Source of the DNA: Akebia trifoliata
Lineage: Eukaryota; Streptophyta; Magnoliopsida; Ranunculales; Lardizabalaceae
Reading direction: 5' to 3'
Assembly (NCBI GenBank): GCA_017979445.1
Contig: CM030714.1
Coordinates: 7,633,049 to 7,697,048, forward strand
DNA length: 64,000 bases
Part shown: piece by piece, positions 59,689 through 64,000 of the stretch
Layout of the letters: the number at the start of each line of letters is the position of its first letter
Position numbering within the stretch: the stretch's first letter is position 1
Notes under the pieces: generated by a model
Told to the model about the DNA's origin: nothing
What the model saw: the letters and a program-made list of their open reading frames with translations, nothing else
The model's database searches: none
Position numbers and translations under genes: made by a program

Positions 59689-62600
59689 ATGGGAGTTAGT
59701 GAGGGAGGACTAGTGAAGAGGAGGGGATGTTCTTGCACAAAAGAAGATTTTCTACCTGAAGAATCGTTCCAAAGCTGGGGAAACTATAAAAAGGCGTGGG
59801 GTGAGATTGGTTTCAGGTTGAAAGATCGATTTCTCGCTCGATCTCTTGACAGTATTGAGCTTCATGAGGTGAAGGCTCGGAGCCACCATGAGATGAAGAA
59901 GAACCTTACTTGGTGGGACCTTATGTGGTTTGGCATTGGTGCGGTCATTGGTGCTGGTATATTTGTTCTCACTGGTCTTGTTGCAAGAACTGAGGCGGGT
60001 CCCGCTGTTGTTCTCTCTTTTGTTGTCTCTGGTATCTCTGCCATGCTCTCGGTCTTCTGTTACACCGAATTCGCTGTTGAAATTCCTGTGGCAGGTACAC
60101 TTCGAATGTACTTGGAAATTGAATTTTGTTCAAGTTAGAATTCTGATTTTTTAGTTTAGTTGTTCTTTTTTACATGCAATCCTTAACAAGTAACTATAGG
60201 CTGTGAACCAAACAAAGCCCATCTTGTATTGTACATTTTACCCACTTGAATGGATATATAGGAATCAAAATATGACAAATCACTATCGATCAAAAAAAAA
60301 ATATGACAAATCACTCATGTTATGATCTTCAACATCTCTGTCTCCCCATTCTATCATCTAGCTTATGTTTTAAATGTAGCATTCTGTTGAGTGTATATTT
60401 TCCTCCACCCCCGGGTGTGTCATACCTCAGTTAAGTCTCGTGACCCCTTCTATTCATAATTCTGCCCCTCTCCAACAGATCTGTCTTTTGGAGTAGTTGG
60501 TTGGTTCACAATGTTTACTGAGCACTAGGTTCATATAGGTCGTGGGTTCGATTCTTTCTACCCTTATTGGTGAGGGGGAGTGTTGAGTGTATATTTTTCT
60601 CCACTCCTGGGTGTGTCGTACCCCAGTTGTGTCCCATGATCCTCTTATATTCATAGTTCTCCTCTTCTCCAACAGATCGGTTTTTGGAATAGTTGGTTGG
60701 TTAACACATCCAAACCAAATGGCTTGGACCGACTTCAAATATGAATGTTTTCTTGCAAGCAATTAGCCCCGTGTACTTGTTTTAGGATTTCATTCAACAT
60801 TCATTTGAACCTCCAATGTTTAATTTGGTTGATAGCAATTGTATGATCTAAATACCGAATATTAGTTGTTTTTTTGAATAATTCATGACTTTTTTTTTCT
60901 AGATATAAAAATTAATCAAAAACAACTAAAGAAGGATTACAAACAAAATCCTAGTGAATGAGAAAATCAGGCGAGTCTAAAACCAAAACAGAAGAAGGAA
61001 AATACAGCAACCTAGGAATTTAAACTAACAAGTGTGTCCCATCTAAATACAAGATCCTCGAAGAACTGCTCTATACATTGCTTTAAATGAATTACTAATT
61101 GAAACAATATCACTTTCATGTCTAGATTTATGTTTTGAAATTTCTCTTCTTTACTGTCATTAACCCTATGACTTCTATCCTTCCAAATGCCCATTATTCA
61201 ACTTGAACCAATGGCTATGTAAAGCATGACCTGGTAATGAGGTGAGATTTTAATGGTATATTGGACTTGATCAATCAAGGAATCCGTACATTTATCTGTT
61301 AACCCTTAGAGAACATTTCACCCACAGATCCTTAATTCTTGAGCAGGCGGTGTGTCAATGGAGCACTTTATTATATTTCATCTTTTGTTTAAATGCATAA
61401 GCCAATGGTGTCAATGGGTTGTGGTCGGCTTCGGTCATGATGTGAATGATAAAAGGAGTTCAGCAATCAACTGAACACCCAATAAAAAAAGGAAAAGAAG
61501 AGTACTATTTCAAGAAAGCTAAAGCTTTACTAAATGATATGAAATTTTCAAAATGGAAGTCTGGTTTTCCCATGGTCAATCCCTTATTGTTTTATAAGCA
61601 AACCGGATAATTTTTATAGATAACTGTGCAGTTGTGCCCACATATGGACTGTTTTATAATTAGATTGAAGTCCTAATCTCATTAAAAGATAATGAATTTG
61701 CCAAATATGGGCTGTTCATTTAAACCATTCATTGTTTTTTATAATGTATTATTAGTAATTTTAGAATGGACTGATCAAAGTTGTTCATGTATATTAATCT
61801 TTGAAATGCTTTTTATAGGTGAAAATGTGTTTTAAAGAATTTATACACACACACGCACACATCTAACATTTTCCTTTACTTTGTTTCAGGTGGGTCATTT
61901 GCGTACTTAAGAGTAGAGCTAGGTGACTTCATGGCATTCATAGCTGCCGGTAACATTCTCCTCGAGTATGTAATTGGTGGCGCTGCCGTGGCCCGGTCAT
62001 GGACATCCTACTTTGCCACTCTTTGTAATTACAAACCCGAAGACTTCCGTATTACTGCCCACGGCCTTACCAAGGACTACAATGAACTTGACCCAATTGC
62101 TGTAGGTGTCATCATCATTATATGCATCCTTGCCGTCCTGAGTACCAAGGGTTCTTCAATTTTCAACTATATCGCTTCCATTGTCCATATTGCTGTTATT
62201 TTCTTTATCATTATTGCCGGTCTCATTAATGCCAAAGCTGAGAATTACACTCCATTTGCCCCTTATGAAGCTCGAGGCGTCTTCAAGGCATCAGCTGTAT
62301 TGTTCTTTGCCTATGTCGGGTTTGATGCTGTTTCAACTATGGCTGAAGAGACGAAGAACCCTGCACGAGATATCCCAATTGGTCTTGTTGCCTCAATGTC
62401 AATAACTACATTTTTGTATTGTGTTCTAGCCATCACTCTATGTCTCATGCAGCCATATCAAGATATTAATGCGGATGCTCCATTCTCGGTCGCATTTGAG
62501 GCAGTTGGGATGGACTGGGCCAAGTATGTTGTTGCTGCCGGAGCACTAAAAGGTATGACGACAGTCTTGCTCGTTGGTGCTGTGGGTCAGGCTCGGTATC

Positions 62601-63274
62601 TTACCCACATTGCCCGAACTCACATGGTGCCACCATGGCTAGCAAACGTACATGAGCGAACTGGGACACCCATCAATGCCACCATAGTCATGCTTGTTGC
62701 TACTGCCATCATTGCCTTCTTCACCAAACTTACTATTCTTGCAGACCTTCTCTCCATCTCGACACTTTTCATTTTCTTGCTTGTTGCTCTTGCTCTTCTC
62801 GTCCGAAGGTACTATGTAAGTGGTGTGACCACACCAAATGACCGTAACAAGCTTATTTTGTGCCTTGCACTTATACTTGTATCTTCCATAGCGACCGCTG
62901 TTTACTGGGCTTTATCAGAGAATGGATGGATTGCTTATGTAATAACAGTTCCGGTTTGGTTCTTGGCAACTCTGGGGATCTGGTTGTTTGTTCCACATGC
63001 TCGAAGTCCAAAATTGTGGGGCGTCCCGCTTGTACCTTGGTTGCCATCATTATCAATTGCAATTAACATCTTTCTTTTAGGGTCAATTGGTGGCGATTCA
63101 TTCGTGCGGTTCGGGATTTGGACTGTGGTGCTACTTGTATACTACTTTTTTATTGGGCTTCATGCATCTTACGACATGGCGAAAGAATCCGAGAAAAATA
63201 AAATGGTGGATGGTACCCAGTTGAAGAAAGTCGAAGAAGGAAGTACTGGGGAATTGGCTAAGGATTCTGCCTAA
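59689..63274 (+). CDS. CAT1: Cationic amino-acid transporter, CAT1-like
   Basis: APC-superfamily permease of the plant CAT group, a plasma-membrane importer of basic amino acids such as arginine, lysine and glutamate-type substrates. Exons 59689-60094 and 61890-63274 give 596 residues. The GT-AG junction restores VAGGSFAYLRVELGDFMAF. The start ATG at 59689 gives MGVSEGGLVKRRGCSCTKED, matching the CAT1 N terminus. The first membrane helix is at about 85-105 (WDLMWFGIGAVIGAGIFVLTG), followed by about 13 more hydrophobic segments. Conserved blocks include FAYVGFDAVSTMAEETKNP, ALKGMTTVLLVGAVGQARY and a C-terminal WGVPLVPWLPSLSIAINIF. The hydrophilic tail ends GTQLKKVEEGSTGELAKDSA. The size is close to Arabidopsis CAT1 (594, from memory). 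The coding intron holds a miniature LTR element. Confidence 0.96.
60385..60706 (+). mobile_element. Miniature LTR element (TRIM), family 2 copy 2
   Basis: The 5' LTR is 60385-60510 and the 3' LTR 60581-60706, each 126 bp with TGTTGAGTGTA ends. The purine tract TGAGGGGGAG abuts the 3' LTR. The primer-binding site after the 5' LTR is mutated (ATGTTTACTGAGCAC). Flanks CATTC and CATCC match at 4 of 5 bases. It lies in the CAT1 coding intron, in the same orientation as the gene. Confidence 0.88.
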
Positions 63275-63780
63275 ACTTTACCTATTGTCTTCATGATCTA
63301 GGGCTGAGGTTCCTGCTTTGGAGATGATTAAATGGTAATATTTCTTTCTATTATTCTTAGAATATATTGATGTTTGGGTAAGTTGTTGAGCTAGTGCTAT
63401 GGATTTCTGTTTGGACTGCAAATATGTCAAAACCTGGACAAGTTAAGAATGTTGGCTTGTGTATATAATTTGGTTCAATAGATTTGATCCTTTATTTAAG
63501 CTTTCATTTTGAGTAGTAGTTGTTCTTGTGGTATTAGTGCAGAGGTCTGAATCCTCACCAAAATATTAAAGCAAATTACAATGTAAGGAGACCAAAAAAT
63601 TTGTGGGGATTGGGTTTTCTCCACGGCATGCTTCGGGGATTTGTTGATCCATGATTCTTCATTCCGATTACAATGCTTATAAATGTTTGAATGTTGCTTT
63701 TCAACCACATCATATGAAACTATATTTTGCTACTTTCAACATCTATGATAGCCATTCATATGTTTCTGCGTATTGTATAT
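63275..63780 (+). other. CAT1 3' UTR and flank
   Basis: Likely 3' UTR, followed by non-coding sequence. No clear polyadenylation signal was assigned. Confidence 0.4.
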
Positions 63781-63874
63781 TTAGTTTTTACCACATCAGC
63801 CAAACGGATCATGGAATCATTCAGTGATTAGTTTTTACCACGTCAGCCAAACGGATCATGGAATCATTCAGTGA
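63781..63874. repeat. 47-bp tandem duplication
   Basis: Two 47-bp units (63781-63827, 63828-63874) differ at one base (CACATCAG against CACGTCAG). About 500 bp after the CAT1 stop. Confidence 0.95.
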
Positions 63875-64000
63875 TCGAATCAAATATCATTAAAAATAAT
63901 TTAATTGTAATAGGATTTAAATTAGGATTAGAAACCCAAATCATGTAAGGATAAATACTTGTTTTCAAGTAATCATCTTTAATAATCCAATAAGGAATAA

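Noticed and set aside
1..64000. CRISPR arrays, rRNA genes, prokaryotic operons or integrated viral genes
   Set aside because: None seen; the repeats are dispersed and the genes are spliced nuclear plant genes.

Overview
The window is nuclear DNA from a flowering plant, most likely a eudicot. It is AT-rich, its genes have GT-AG introns, and its protein families are plant-specific (plant-type BRCA1, the auxin kinase PINOID, an X8/callose-binding protein, a plant CAT-type amino-acid transporter). Long gene-poor stretches are packed with small non-autonomous transposons. No prokaryotic, organellar or viral genes were seen. The species cannot be named from this sequence alone.

Six protein genes can be supported, and all were spliced by hand from splice sites plus family conservation. 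On the minus strand: the 5' part of BRCA1 (exons 1-5, 253 codons, RING finger; the rest lies beyond base 1), a ubiquitin-like/BAG co-chaperone regulator (four exons, 6667-12243), an unnamed coiled-coil protein (two exons, 16153-17700) and a PINOID-type AGC kinase (two exons, 30434-32609). On the plus strand: an X8-domain secreted protein (four exons, 48501-51166) and a CAT1-like cationic amino-acid transporter (two coding exons, 59689-63274). They do not form one pathway: they cover DNA repair, chaperone regulation, auxin transport polarity, the cell wall or plasmodesmata, and amino-acid uptake. BRCA1 and CAT1 are, from memory, also close neighbours on Arabidopsis chromosome 4, so the two ends of the window may preserve an old gene neighbourhood.

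Layout: 1-3.9 kb BRCA1 with two complete miniature LTR elements in its introns; 4.1-6.6 kb repeats; 6.7-12.4 kb the BAG gene, whose introns hold a perfect hAT-type element, an LTR relic, a SINE and an inverted-repeat element; 12.4-16 kb repeats; 16.1-17.7 kb the coiled-coil gene; 17.7-30.4 kb gene-free, with foldback elements, a telomere-like tract, SINEs and LTR relics; 30.4-33.2 kb PINOID and its promoter; 33.3-48.2 kb gene-free; 48.4-51.2 kb X8; 51.2-57.2 kb repeats; 57.2-63.3 kb CAT1 with a probable leader intron and a miniature LTR element in its coding intron; 63.3-64 kb 3' flank.

The most striking content is the set of short inverted-repeat elements. By comparing copies inside the window I could separate a hAT-type group (three copies with perfect 8-bp target duplications), a Mutator-like group (one perfect 9-bp duplication), several foldback families with two to five copies each, two SINE groups and two families of miniature LTR elements. 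No autonomous transposase or reverse transcriptase ORF is present. I found no convincing new multi-gene system; the foldback families and a possible orphan promoter with human-type telomere repeats are the best leads.
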